Under the pieces are notes generated by a model. It made no database searches. It was not told where the DNA came from and saw nothing but the letters and a program-made list of their open reading frames with translations. From Mycobacterium colombiense CECT 3035 (GTDB taxonomy: Bacteria > Actinomycetota > Actinomycetes > Mycobacteriales > Mycobacteriaceae): a stretch of DNA of 64,000 nt. A program made the translations under genes and the position numbers. This document shows positions 19,223 to 29,789 of the stretch, in pieces (position 1 is the first letter of the stretch; the number at the start of each line of letters is the position of its first letter). Location of the stretch: contig NZ_CP020821.1 of assembly GCF_002105755.1 (NCBI RefSeq), forward strand, positions 496,001 through 560,000, written 5' to 3'.

Positions 19223-20185
19223 ATGGTCACCTACATCGCCACCCGGGTCGGCCAGTCGGCGATCGTGCTGCTGGTGGCCTTCACGGTCGTCTTTTGGGGG
19301 GTCAGCATCCTGCCGACCGATCCCGCGGCAATCTTCGTGGCCAAGGGCGAGGGCTATTTCAACCCCGACATCGTGACCCAGGTCAGGGCGTTCTACGGCT
19401 ATGACCGGCCGTTGTGGGTGCAGTACTTCTCGCAGCTGAATCAGGTGCTGCACGGGCATTTCGGCTTTTCGCTGTCCAGCGGTCAGTCCGTCACCGATCG
19501 CATCGGCGGGGTGATCGGCGAGACGGTGAAGTTGGCGGCCACGGCAACCGTGTTCGCGCTGCTGTTCGCTGCCGTTATCACGGTGCTGGCGACCACGTGC
19601 GCGCCGGTGCGGTCGTTGGTGCGCGCGATTCCGCCGCTGTTCGGCGCCATTCCGACGTTCTGGCTGGGATTGGTTGTACTGCAGGTTTTTTCGGTGCAGC
19701 TCGGGCTGATATCGCTGTTTCCGGACGGATCTGTGACCTCGCTCGTGGTCGCGGCGCTGGTGCTCGCGGTGCCCATCTCGGCGCCGATCGCGCAGGTGCT
19801 GGGCAAGAACATCGATGCCACACTGGCGCTTCCGCACATCAACACCGCGCGCGCCAAGGGCGGCACACCCGGGTGGGTGATCCGCAAGCACGTGCTGAAG
19901 AACGCCGCCGCGCCGGCGCTGACCGTGACCGCGACGACGGTGGGTGCGTTACTGGGTGGCTCGGTGGTCACCGAAACCGTGTTCTCTCGTTCCGGTTTGG
20001 GTGCCGTCCTGCTGCAGGCGGTTTCCAACCAGGACATCTCGCTGATCCAAGGCCTGGTGCTGCTGACGGCGGTGGTCATCGTCGCGGCGAATCTCGTGGT
20101 CGACTTGATCTATCCGCTGCTGGATCCGCGCGTCACCAAGCTGCAGCGCCGCGGCTTCACCACCCGGCTGGGCAGGTTCGGTTGA
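19223..20185 (+). CDS. ABC importer permease (DppB type)
   Basis: A 320-aa inner-membrane permease of the BPD_transp_1 family. It begins MVTYIATRVGQSAIVLLVAF and has six predicted helices and the cytoplasmic EAA-like loop INTARAKGGTPGWVIRKHVLKNA that contacts the ATPase. The start ATG 19223 is 4 bp after the lipoprotein stop; an earlier in-frame start would lie inside that gene. It overlaps the next permease by 4 nt. Confidence 0.93.
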   Translation: MVTYIATRVGQSAIVLLVAFTVVFWGVSILPTDPAAIFVAKGEGYFNPDIVTQVRAFYGYDRPLWVQYFSQLNQVLHGHFGFSLSSGQSVTDRIGGVIGETVKLAATATVFALLFAAVITVLATTCAPVRSLVRAIPPLFGAIPTFWLGLVVLQVFSVQLGLISLFPDGSVTSLVVAALVLAVPISAPIAQVLGKNIDATLALPHINTARAKGGTPGWVIRKHVLKNAAAPALTVTATTVGALLGGSVVTETVFSRSGLGAVLLQAVSNQDISLIQGLVLLTAVVIVAANLVVDLIYPLLDPRVTKLQRRGFTTRLGRFG

Positions 20186-21015
20186 GCGCGGTCGCGGCAC
20201 CCGCCCGCCGCGAGCGGCGTTCGGCGTCCTGGTCGGTGCGGCTGTCCGCGGCCTTACTGATCCTGGTCGCCGCATGGGCGGTCGCTCCCGGGCTGTTTAC
20301 CGGCCGAAACCCGTTGAAGGGAAAGTCCGTTGACAAGTTTCAGCCGCCCAGCTCGGCGCACTGGTTCGGCACCGACCATCTGGGCCGCGATGTGCTGACG
20401 CGGGTCATCTACGGGACTTCGCACACCATCGCGACGGCCGGGCTGGCGGTGGCGGTGGGACTGCTGATCGGCAGCGTCGTCGGCGTCCTCGCCGGCGTAT
20501 CCGGGCCGGTCGTCGACGCGGTCGGCATGCGATTTGCCGATGTGCTGCTGGCGCTGCCGGGTTTTCTGGTGTCCGTATGGATCGTCACCGCCTACGGTCC
20601 GGGCCCGCTGTCGGTTGGCATCGGTGTGGGCATCGGTTCGATCGCGGTCTTCGCCCGGGTGTTTCGCGCCGAGGTGCTACGCGTTCGGGCGCTGGACTAT
20701 GTCGAGGCGGCCTTCCTGTCCGGGGAGACCCGCTGGTCGGTGATCCGCCGCCACATCGTCCCCAACGCGGCGGGGGTCGTTATCGCCCTGACCGTCATCG
20801 ATCTCAGCAGCGCGATCTTGTTGATCTCGGCGTTGGGTTATCTCGGCTACAGCGCCCCGCCGCCGACACCGGAGTGGGGGCTGCTGGTCGCCGAGGGCCG
20901 CCGCTACCTGGCGACCGCGTGGTGGCTCACCACGCTGCCCGGCGCCGTCGTCCTGCTGGTGATCCTGGCGCTCGGTGTGGTGAGCCGCCGGGCGCTGACG
21001 TCCAACCGGATCTGA
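20182..21015 (+). CDS. ABC importer permease (DppC type)
   Basis: A 277-aa second permease. It starts at a TTG (20182) overlapping the upstream TGA stop as TTGA; the open frame upstream is not homologous. Features: basic N-terminus, first helix LSAALLILVAAWAVAPGLF, the DppC signature HWFGTDHLGRDVLTRVIYG, and EAA loop ALDYVEAAFLSGETRWSVIRRH. It pairs with the DppB-type protein to form the channel. Confidence 0.92.
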   Translation: MSAVAAPARRERRSASWSVRLSAALLILVAAWAVAPGLFTGRNPLKGKSVDKFQPPSSAHWFGTDHLGRDVLTRVIYGTSHTIATAGLAVAVGLLIGSVVGVLAGVSGPVVDAVGMRFADVLLALPGFLVSVWIVTAYGPGPLSVGIGVGIGSIAVFARVFRAEVLRVRALDYVEAAFLSGETRWSVIRRHIVPNAAGVVIALTVIDLSSAILLISALGYLGYSAPPPTPEWGLLVAEGRRYLATAWWLTTLPGAVVLLVILALGVVSRRALTSNRI

Positions 21016-21031
21016 ACGGAAGGAACACACC

Positions 21032-22642
21032 GTGGCCCCACCGCTGCTCGACGTGTCCGGCCTCACCGTGACCTACCCGGGGGATCCGCCCAAGGTGGCC
21101 CTCGACCACCTCGATCTGGCGGTGGCAGCGGGAGAATTCGTCGCCGTGGTCGGCGAATCCGGTTCGGGCAAAACCACTTTGGCGAACGCGGTGCTCGGGC
21201 TGCTACCGCCGGCCGCGACGATCACCGCGGGGTCGCTGGCCATCGGTGGCCGCCACGCGCTCGGCCTCAGTGAGCGCCAGTGGTGCGGGCTGCGGGGCAG
21301 CACCGTCGGATTGGTTCCGCAGGATCCCGGTACGTCGCTGAACCCGGTGCGCACCATCGGATCTCAGCTCGCCGAGGTCTTCACCCTGAAAGGGGAGAGG
21401 CTCTCCCGGCGCCAGATCCGGCAGCGCTGCGTCGACCTGTTGGACCGGGTCGAAATCGACCGCGCCGCGCAACGGCTGAAGCAGTATCCCGGTGAGCTGT
21501 CCGGGGGGATGCGTCAGCGCGTGCTCCTGGCGATCGCGTTCGGTCTCAATCCCGAGCTGCTGATCGCCGACGAGCCGACGTCCGCCCTCGATGTGACCGT
21601 CCAGCGCCACGTCTTGGCCGTGTTCGACCGGCTGGTCGCCGAGCACGGCACCACCGTCGTCTTCATCACCCACGACATCGGGGTGGCCACCGATCATGCG
21701 TCGCGCATCGTGGTGATGCGCGACGGCGCCGTCGTGGAAGATGCCGCGGCCGACGCGATCGTCGCGGCGCCGCGCACCGAGTACGCCGCGCACCTGATCC
21801 GTCGGCTCGGGGCACAGCAGCCGGACGTCGCGCACGCCGGTTCCGAAGACGTCATCGAGGTCGCCGCCGTCGCCAAGGAGTTCCGGGTCGGCGCCCGGGA
21901 CACGCACACCGCCGTGGCGGACCTGACCTTCACCGTCCGGCGCGGCGAGACGCTGGCCTTGGTGGGGGAGTCCGGGTCGGGCAAGTCGACGACCGCGAAG
22001 ATGATCGTCGGCCTGCTCAAGCCCAGCCGGGGGACGGTTTCTGTGCTGGGCCGCGACATCGCCTCGCTGTCGGCGCGGGGACGGCGCGAGCACTGGCAGG
22101 ACATCCAGTTCGTTTATCAGAACCCCGGTTCGGCGCTCGACCCCCGATGGACCGTCCGTCAGATCCTGGAGAGCCCGCTGCGCTCCTACGGGCTGGCCGA
22201 CAGGGGTCGGCGGGCGCTGCGTATCTCGGAGGCGATGGCCGGCGTCGGGCTGAGCCTGGACAAGCTCGACCGGCGGCCCGCCGAGCTGTCCGGCGGTGAA
22301 TGCCAACGCGTCGCGATCGCCCGCGCGCTGGTGGTGCGACCGCAGATCGTGCTGCTCGATGAACCGCTGTCGGCGCTGGATGTCGTGACGCAGGAACAGA
22401 TCATCGGCCTGCTGCAGCGGCTGCAGGAGGAGCTGGGCCTGACGTATCTGTTCATCTCCCATGACCTGTCGGTCGTCCGGCGGGTGTCGCATCGCGTCGT
22501 GGTGCTGCGGGCGGGACGGGTGGTGGAACGCGGGGACACCGCGGCGGTGTTCGCGGCGCCGGCCGCGGAGTACACCCGCGCGCTCGTGGACGCCGCCCCG
22601 GGCCGCCGGTTGGCGCATCTGGCGCTGTCCGCCTCCGGATAG
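21032..22642 (+). CDS. Fused double-ATPase ABC protein (DppD+DppF type)
   Basis: A 536-aa protein with two nucleotide-binding domains in one chain. Domain 1: Walker [13 protein letters not shown], signature LSGGMRQRV, Walker [13 protein letters not shown]. Domain 2 from about residue 270: [12 protein letters not shown], the variant signature LSGGECQRV and [11 protein letters not shown]. Both have the C-terminal peptide-transporter extension. GTG 21032 has GGAAGG 8 nt upstream. With the preceding genes it completes an importer. It ends 72 bp before aroC. Confidence 0.94.
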   Translation: MAPPLLDVSGLTVTYPGDPPKVALDHLDLAVAAGEFVAVVGESGSGKTTLANAVLGLLPPAATITAGSLAIGGRHALGLSERQWCGLRGSTVGLVPQDPGTSLNPVRTIGSQLAEVFTLKGERLSRRQIRQRCVDLLDRVEIDRAAQRLKQYPGELSGGMRQRVLLAIAFGLNPELLIADEPTSALDVTVQRHVLAVFDRLVAEHGTTVVFITHDIGVATDHASRIVVMRDGAVVEDAAADAIVAAPRTEYAAHLIRRLGAQQPDVAHAGSEDVIEVAAVAKEFRVGARDTHTAVADLTFTVRRGETLALVGESGSGKSTTAKMIVGLLKPSRGTVSVLGRDIASLSARGRREHWQDIQFVYQNPGSALDPRWTVRQILESPLRSYGLADRGRRALRISEAMAGVGLSLDKLDRRPAELSGGECQRVAIARALVVRPQIVLLDEPLSALDVVTQEQIIGLLQRLQEELGLTYLFISHDLSVVRRVSHRVVVLRAGRVVERGDTAAVFAAPAAEYTRALVDAAPGRRLAHLALSASG

Positions 22643-22714
22643 TGGCCGCACCCCACTACCGCCGCGGGCTGCGCGAATCGGCTTTTCGGAAGTCGACATG
22701 GGAAGATGGGACCC

Positions 22715-25971
<3,257 letters not shown>

Positions 25972-25975
<4 letters not shown>

Positions 25976-26682
25976 CCCTTGTCGTGTTCGGTGCCCGGCT
26001 TGGTGTGCTCGTCGCCGGTGCGGATCACCTCGGTCTTCGGGTCGTCCTCGGGCTTGGCGATCGTTTCGGTCGGTGATTCGGTGGTGGCCACCGAGTCGGT
26101 GGGCGCCTCGCGCTCGGCCGTGGCGACCGCCGCGGTCCGCGCCTCGGCCTGGGCGCCGGACGTCTGCGCCGGGATCTCCCCGGTGGGGGCGTCGTCGGCG
26201 CGCACCGCGGAGAACACGTCGGTGTCGGCCCGGTCCTCGTCGGTGCCCGGCCGGCGCGGCGGGGGATTGCGGTCCACCCGCCAGCGCCCGATGGTCACGC
26301 CGATGATGCCGGGCAGGAAGACGCACAGCGCGGTGAAGGCCGCGAACGTCGTCACCTCGTTGAGCAGCCCGCCGGTGTACAGGCCGTTGTAGACGAGCGC
26401 GATCAGCCAGGAGACGGCCCCGCTGAGCACACCGGCCACCAGCCCGGCCAGCAGCCATGTCATCGCCAGGTCGCCGCGACGATCCGGATCCGGGTTGTCG
26501 ATGGCGTCGCGGCGGCCGTCGAGAACCCCCCACACGGCCACACCGATGACGAACAACAGCAGCAGCGTCACGCTGAACAGGGTGGCCTGCGTCTGCCACG
26601 CGTTGATCAGTGCACCTTGGAACAATCGGACGACGACCATCGCCGCGGCGTAGACCAATCCGCGCAGCATCCAGTTACTCAT
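25972..26682 (-). CDS. Four-helix membrane protein with acidic cytoplasmic tail (B-4DMT family-like, Rv2536-like)
   Basis: A 236-aa protein: about four hydrophobic segments in the first 130 residues ([65 protein letters not shown]), then a hydrophilic tail rich in Glu, Asp, Thr and Pro ending [10 protein letters not shown]. The position between aroQ and pepQ matches Rv2536. Its substrate, if any, is unknown. ATG 26682 follows TACGCT by 8 nt on the minus strand. Confidence 0.8.
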
Positions 26683-26715
26683 GGCCCAGAAGCGTAGCGA
26701 GTACCGTCAAGACCT
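26683..26715. promoter_or_regulatory. Back-to-back divergent -10 elements for the B-4DMT-like gene and pepQ
   Basis: The whole divergent spacer is 33 bp. On the minus strand TACGCT (26696-26691) points to ATG 26682 at 8 nt. On the plus strand TACCGT (26702-26707) points to GTG 26716 at 8 nt. Only 5 bp separate the two hexamers, so each -35 region must lie in or beside the other gene's start. Confidence 0.5.
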
Positions 26716-27825
26716 GTGACACATTCACAGCGTCGAGACAGGCTCAGAGCGCGACTTGAGGCCAGCGGATTGGATGCGCTGCTGGTCACGGACCTGGTGA
26801 ACGTCCGTTACCTCTCCGGTTTTACCGGGTCCAACGGCGCGTTGCTGGTGTTCGCCGACGATCGCGGCCCCGTGCTGGCCACCGATGGCCGATACCGGAC
26901 CCAGGCCGCCGAGCAGGCGCCGGACCTCGACGTCGCCATCGAGCGGGCGCTGGGGCGCCACCTGGCCGCGCACGCCGCCGCGGCCGGCGCGCAGAAGCTG
27001 GGCTTCGAAAGCAACGTGGTGACCGTCGACGGATTCGACGCCCTGGCCCGCGAGCTACAGGAGCGGAAGGCGACCACCGAGCTGGTCAAGGCCGCCGGAA
27101 CCGTCGAGGCGTTGCGCGAGGTCAAGGACGCCGGCGAGGTCGCCCTGCTGCGGCTGGCGTGCGAGGCCGCCGACGCGGCGCTGACCGACCTGGTGGCGCG
27201 GGGCGGCCTGCGGCCGGGGCGGACCGAACGCGAGGTCAGCCGCGAGCTGGAGGCCCTCATGCTCGACCACGGCGCCGACGCGATTTCGTTCGAGACCATC
27301 GTGGCCGCTGGGCCGAATTCGGCGATCCCGCATCATCGCCCCACGGACGCGGTGCTGGCGGGCGGCGACTTCGTCAAGATCGACTTCGGTGCGCTGGTCG
27401 GCGGCTACCACTCCGACATGACCCGCACCTTCGTGCTCGGCAAGGCCGCGGACTGGCAGCTGGAGATCTACCAGCTGGTCGCCGACTCGCAGCGGGCCGG
27501 CCGGGAGGCGCTGCACGCGGGCGCCGACCTGCGCGAGGTGGACGCAGCGGCCCGCCGGGTGATCGCCGACGCCGGCTACGGCGATCAGTTCAGCCACAGC
27601 CTGGGCCACGGCGTGGGGCTGGAGATCCACGAGGCGCCGGGCATCGGCGCCACGTCCACCGGCACGTTGCTGGCCGAATCCGTGGTGACCGTGGAACCCG
27701 GCGTCTACCTGCCCGGCCGCGGCGGCGTGCGCATCGAGGACACGCTGGTGGTGCCGGACGAAACCCTCGGCACGCCCCCGGAACTGCTGACCAAGTTCCC
27801 CAAGGAGCTCGCCGTTTTGACGTAG
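26716..27825 (+). CDS. pepQ: M24 metallopeptidase (Xaa-Pro dipeptidase/aminopeptidase)
   Basis: A 369-aa proline-specific peptidase with a creatinase-like N-terminal domain (LLVTDLVNVRYLSGFTGSNG) and the pita-bread M24 domain. Metal ligands: two Asp in IDFGALVGGYHSDMTRTF, His in HSLGHGVGLEIHE, Glu in VTVEPGVYLPG and the final Glu in GVRIED. It probably recycles proline-containing peptides in the cytoplasm. GTG start with no Shine-Dalgarno, consistent with a leaderless mRNA. Confidence 0.93.
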   Translation: MTHSQRRDRLRARLEASGLDALLVTDLVNVRYLSGFTGSNGALLVFADDRGPVLATDGRYRTQAAEQAPDLDVAIERALGRHLAAHAAAAGAQKLGFESNVVTVDGFDALARELQERKATTELVKAAGTVEALREVKDAGEVALLRLACEAADAALTDLVARGGLRPGRTEREVSRELEALMLDHGADAISFETIVAAGPNSAIPHHRPTDAVLAGGDFVKIDFGALVGGYHSDMTRTFVLGKAADWQLEIYQLVADSQRAGREALHAGADLREVDAAARRVIADAGYGDQFSHSLGHGVGLEIHEAPGIGATSTGTLLAESVVTVEPGVYLPGRGGVRIEDTLVVPDETLGTPPELLTKFPKELAVLT

Positions 27826-27867
27826 CCGGACGTCGCTGGACGGCTTTGCCGGGGTTGCGCGCCCGAG

Positions 27868-27880
27868 TACAGTCGGGTGC
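27868..27880 (+). promoter_or_regulatory. -10 element for the leaderless 74-aa gene
   Basis: TACAGT (27868-27873) with TTGCCG 16 bp upstream (27846-27851); +1 is expected on GTG 27881, 7 nt downstream. Confidence 0.5.
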
Positions 27881-28105
27881 GTGAACGGGGTGGCACGGGG
27901 TTTGGCGCGCCTGCGGGATTTCCGGTGGGACATGTATGCCCAGCCCCTTCGGGAGATGCGGCTGGAGATGCAGATCGTCTACTTCGCGATCCACATGCCG
28001 TTCGCCAGCGGGGTCACGCTGCACGTCCCGCTGCTGACGATGATCAAGCCGCTGCCGTCGCCGGACGAGCACGCCGCGGTCGGCCCCGAACACGTCCACC
28101 ACTAA
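27881..28105 (+). CDS. Small conserved-looking protein of unknown function (74 aa)
   Basis: I do not recognise this gene. The 74-aa product begins MNGVARGLARLRDFRWDMY, has an amphipathic or mildly hydrophobic middle (MQIVYFAIHMPFASGVTLHV) and ends in a His-rich tail (EHVHH). It is supported by GC-rich third positions and by a TACAGT hexamer exactly 7 nt before the GTG. It lies alone between pepQ and efp. It could be a membrane-associated small protein; no domain can be assigned. Confidence 0.5.
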   Translation: MNGVARGLARLRDFRWDMYAQPLREMRLEMQIVYFAIHMPFASGVTLHVPLLTMIKPLPSPDEHAAVGPEHVHH

Positions 28106-28163
28106 CGGCGTTTCGCGCGTCACGGCCCGACCCCGGCCCGCGGGGCGCGGTCGCGGAGCGCTC

Positions 28164-28231
28164 TAAACTGGCCGACAAGTTACAGACAGTTCCGTAGCGA
28201 CTGTCCAACGTCTGAGGAGATATACCGAACC
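28164..28231 (+). promoter_or_regulatory. efp promoter and leader with short hairpin
   Basis: TAAACT (28164-28169) is a plausible -10. The leader then contains a perfect 6-bp inverted repeat, GACAGT (28185-28190) and ACTGTC (28200-28205), with a 9-nt loop, and a GAGGAG Shine-Dalgarno before the GTG at 28232. Confidence 0.4.
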
Positions 28232-28795
28232 GTGGCAAGCACTGCCGATTTCAAGAACGGACTGGTGCTGGTGATCGACGGCCAGCTGTGGCAGATCGTC
28301 GAGTTCCAGCACGTCAAACCGGGCAAGGGCCCGGCCTTCGTGCGGACCAAGCTTAAGAACGTGCTCTCCGGCAAGGTCGTCGACAAGACGTACAACGCCG
28401 GCGTGAAGGTGGAGACCGCCACCGTCGACCGGCGCGATGCCACGTACCTGTACCGCGACGGCTCGGACTTCGTGTTCATGGACAGCGAGGACTACGAGCA
28501 GCACCCGCTGTCCGAGTCGCTGGTCGGCGATTCCGCGCGGTTCCTGCTGGAGGGCCTGCCGGTGCAGGTGGCGTTCCACAACGGCGCCCCGCTGTACCTC
28601 GAGCTGCCCGTGTCGGTGGAGATGGAGGTCACGCACACGGAGCCGGGCCTGCAGGGCGACCGGTCCAGCGCTGGCACCAAGCCCGCCACCGTGGAGACCG
28701 GTGCCGAGATCCAGGTGCCGCTGTTCATCAACACCGGAGACAAGCTGAAGGTCGACACGCGCGACGGCAGCTACCTGGGGCGCGTCAACGCGTGA
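28232..28795 (+). CDS. efp: Elongation factor P
   Basis: A 187-aa EF-P, which relieves ribosome stalling at polyproline. Three beta-barrel domains: KOW-like N-terminus with the loop [10 protein letters not shown] (modifiable-tip lysine region), [18 protein letters not shown], and the C-terminal signature beginning at [22 protein letters not shown] start behind a good Shine-Dalgarno; the stop overlaps nusB (GTGA). Confidence 0.97.
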   Translation: MASTADFKNGLVLVIDGQLWQIVEFQHVKPGKGPAFVRTKLKNVLSGKVVDKTYNAGVKVETATVDRRDATYLYRDGSDFVFMDSEDYEQHPLSESLVGDSARFLLEGLPVQVAFHNGAPLYLELPVSVEMEVTHTEPGLQGDRSSAGTKPATVETGAEIQVPLFINTGDKLKVDTRDGSYLGRVNA

Positions 28796-29295
28796 GCAGA
28801 CCCGTGCGGGGACGCCACCAGGCCCGCAAGCGCGCCGTCGACCTGTTGTTCGAGGCCGAGGCCCGCGGGCTGAGCCCGGCGGAGGTCGTCGACGTCCGCA
28901 CCGGGCTCGCCGAGACGAACCCCGAAGTCGCGCCCCTGCAGCCGTATACGGCCGCGGCGGCCCGGGGCGTCGGCGAACACGCCGCGCACATCGATGACCT
29001 GATCAGCTCGCATCTGCAGGGCTGGACGCTGGACCGGCTGCCCGCCGTGGACCGCGCCATTCTGCGGGTCGCGGTGTGGGAGCTGCTCTACGCCGACGAC
29101 GTGCCGGAGCCGGTCGCCGTCGACGAGGCCGTCCAGCTGGCCAAGGAGCTGTCCACGGACGACTCACCGGGTTTCGTCAACGGGGTGCTCGGCCACGTCA
29201 TGCTGGTGACACCGCAGATCAGGGCCGCCGCCCAGGCGGTCCGCGGCGCGGTGGGTTCCGACACCACACCGGAGGACCACGGACCGCAACCATGA
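28792..29295 (+). CDS. nusB: Transcription antitermination factor NusB
   Basis: A 167-aa all-helical NusB, the partner of NusE (S10) at boxA in rRNA antitermination. Features: [21 protein letters not shown] at the N-terminus, [20 protein letters not shown] and [23 protein letters not shown]. Start GTG overlaps the efp stop; the 3' end overlaps the next ATG by 4 nt, so efp-nusB-membrane protein form one operon. It is longer than E. coli NusB because of a C-terminal tail typical of mycobacteria. Confidence 0.96.
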   Translation: MSRPVRGRHQARKRAVDLLFEAEARGLSPAEVVDVRTGLAETNPEVAPLQPYTAAAARGVGEHAAHIDDLISSHLQGWTLDRLPAVDRAILRVAVWELLYADDVPEPVAVDEAVQLAKELSTDDSPGFVNGVLGHVMLVTPQIRAAAQAVRGAVGSDTTPEDHGPQP

Positions 29296-29693
29296 CCCGG
29301 CTGGAGCTGCGCCTGCTCGTGGCGGCCATCCTGGCCGCGACGGTGGTGCTGGGTGCGGTGATCTGCGCCGCCTTCGGCCTGGCCATCGTGGCCTCGGTGC
29401 TGGCCATCTACGCGCTGGGGGTGGGCGCGTGGCTGTATCACTGCGCCGAACGGGTGGCCGTCGCCCGCCGCATCAGCACGGTCCGTTCGGCGGCCAGGCC
29501 GCTGCAGCCGCTGCTGCCGGTGATGGCCGCGATCATGGGGCTGACGCAGGGCGTGGTGCGCTCGCTCAGCGACGTCACCGAGTCGCCGGTCCGTCGCCTC
29601 GAGCTGCCCATGCTGCGGTGGGCGGACGGCGCGCGGGGTAATCGGCGCCCGCGGGGCGAGGTCGTGGACGGCGACGACGAGGCGGATCGCTGA
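29292..29693 (+). CDS. Small membrane protein of the efp-nusB operon (Rv2532c-like)
   Basis: A 133-aa protein with two adjacent hydrophobic helices ([20 protein letters not shown] and [20 protein letters not shown]) followed by a basic cytoplasmic part and an acidic end ([11 protein letters not shown]). Start ATG 29292 overlaps the nusB stop. Position matches Rv2532c. Function unknown. Confidence 0.78.
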   Translation: MTRLELRLLVAAILAATVVLGAVICAAFGLAIVASVLAIYALGVGAWLYHCAERVAVARRISTVRSAARPLQPLLPVMAAIMGLTQGVVRSLSDVTESPVRRLELPMLRWADGARGNRRPRGEVVDGDDEADR

Positions 29694-29789
29694 GCAAGCT
29701 GAGGTGAAACGACCACGAGGCGTGGCGCCGCGGGTTCACAATACGAGCGGCACGTCAGCGGCGGCGATCCGAGAAGAACAGGTGAGGTC

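Noticed and set aside
29689..29703. Two further GCTGAG copies near the end of the efp-nusB operon
   Set aside because: They are 9 bp apart, not 11, and one overlaps a stop codon, so they do not fit the proposed operator.
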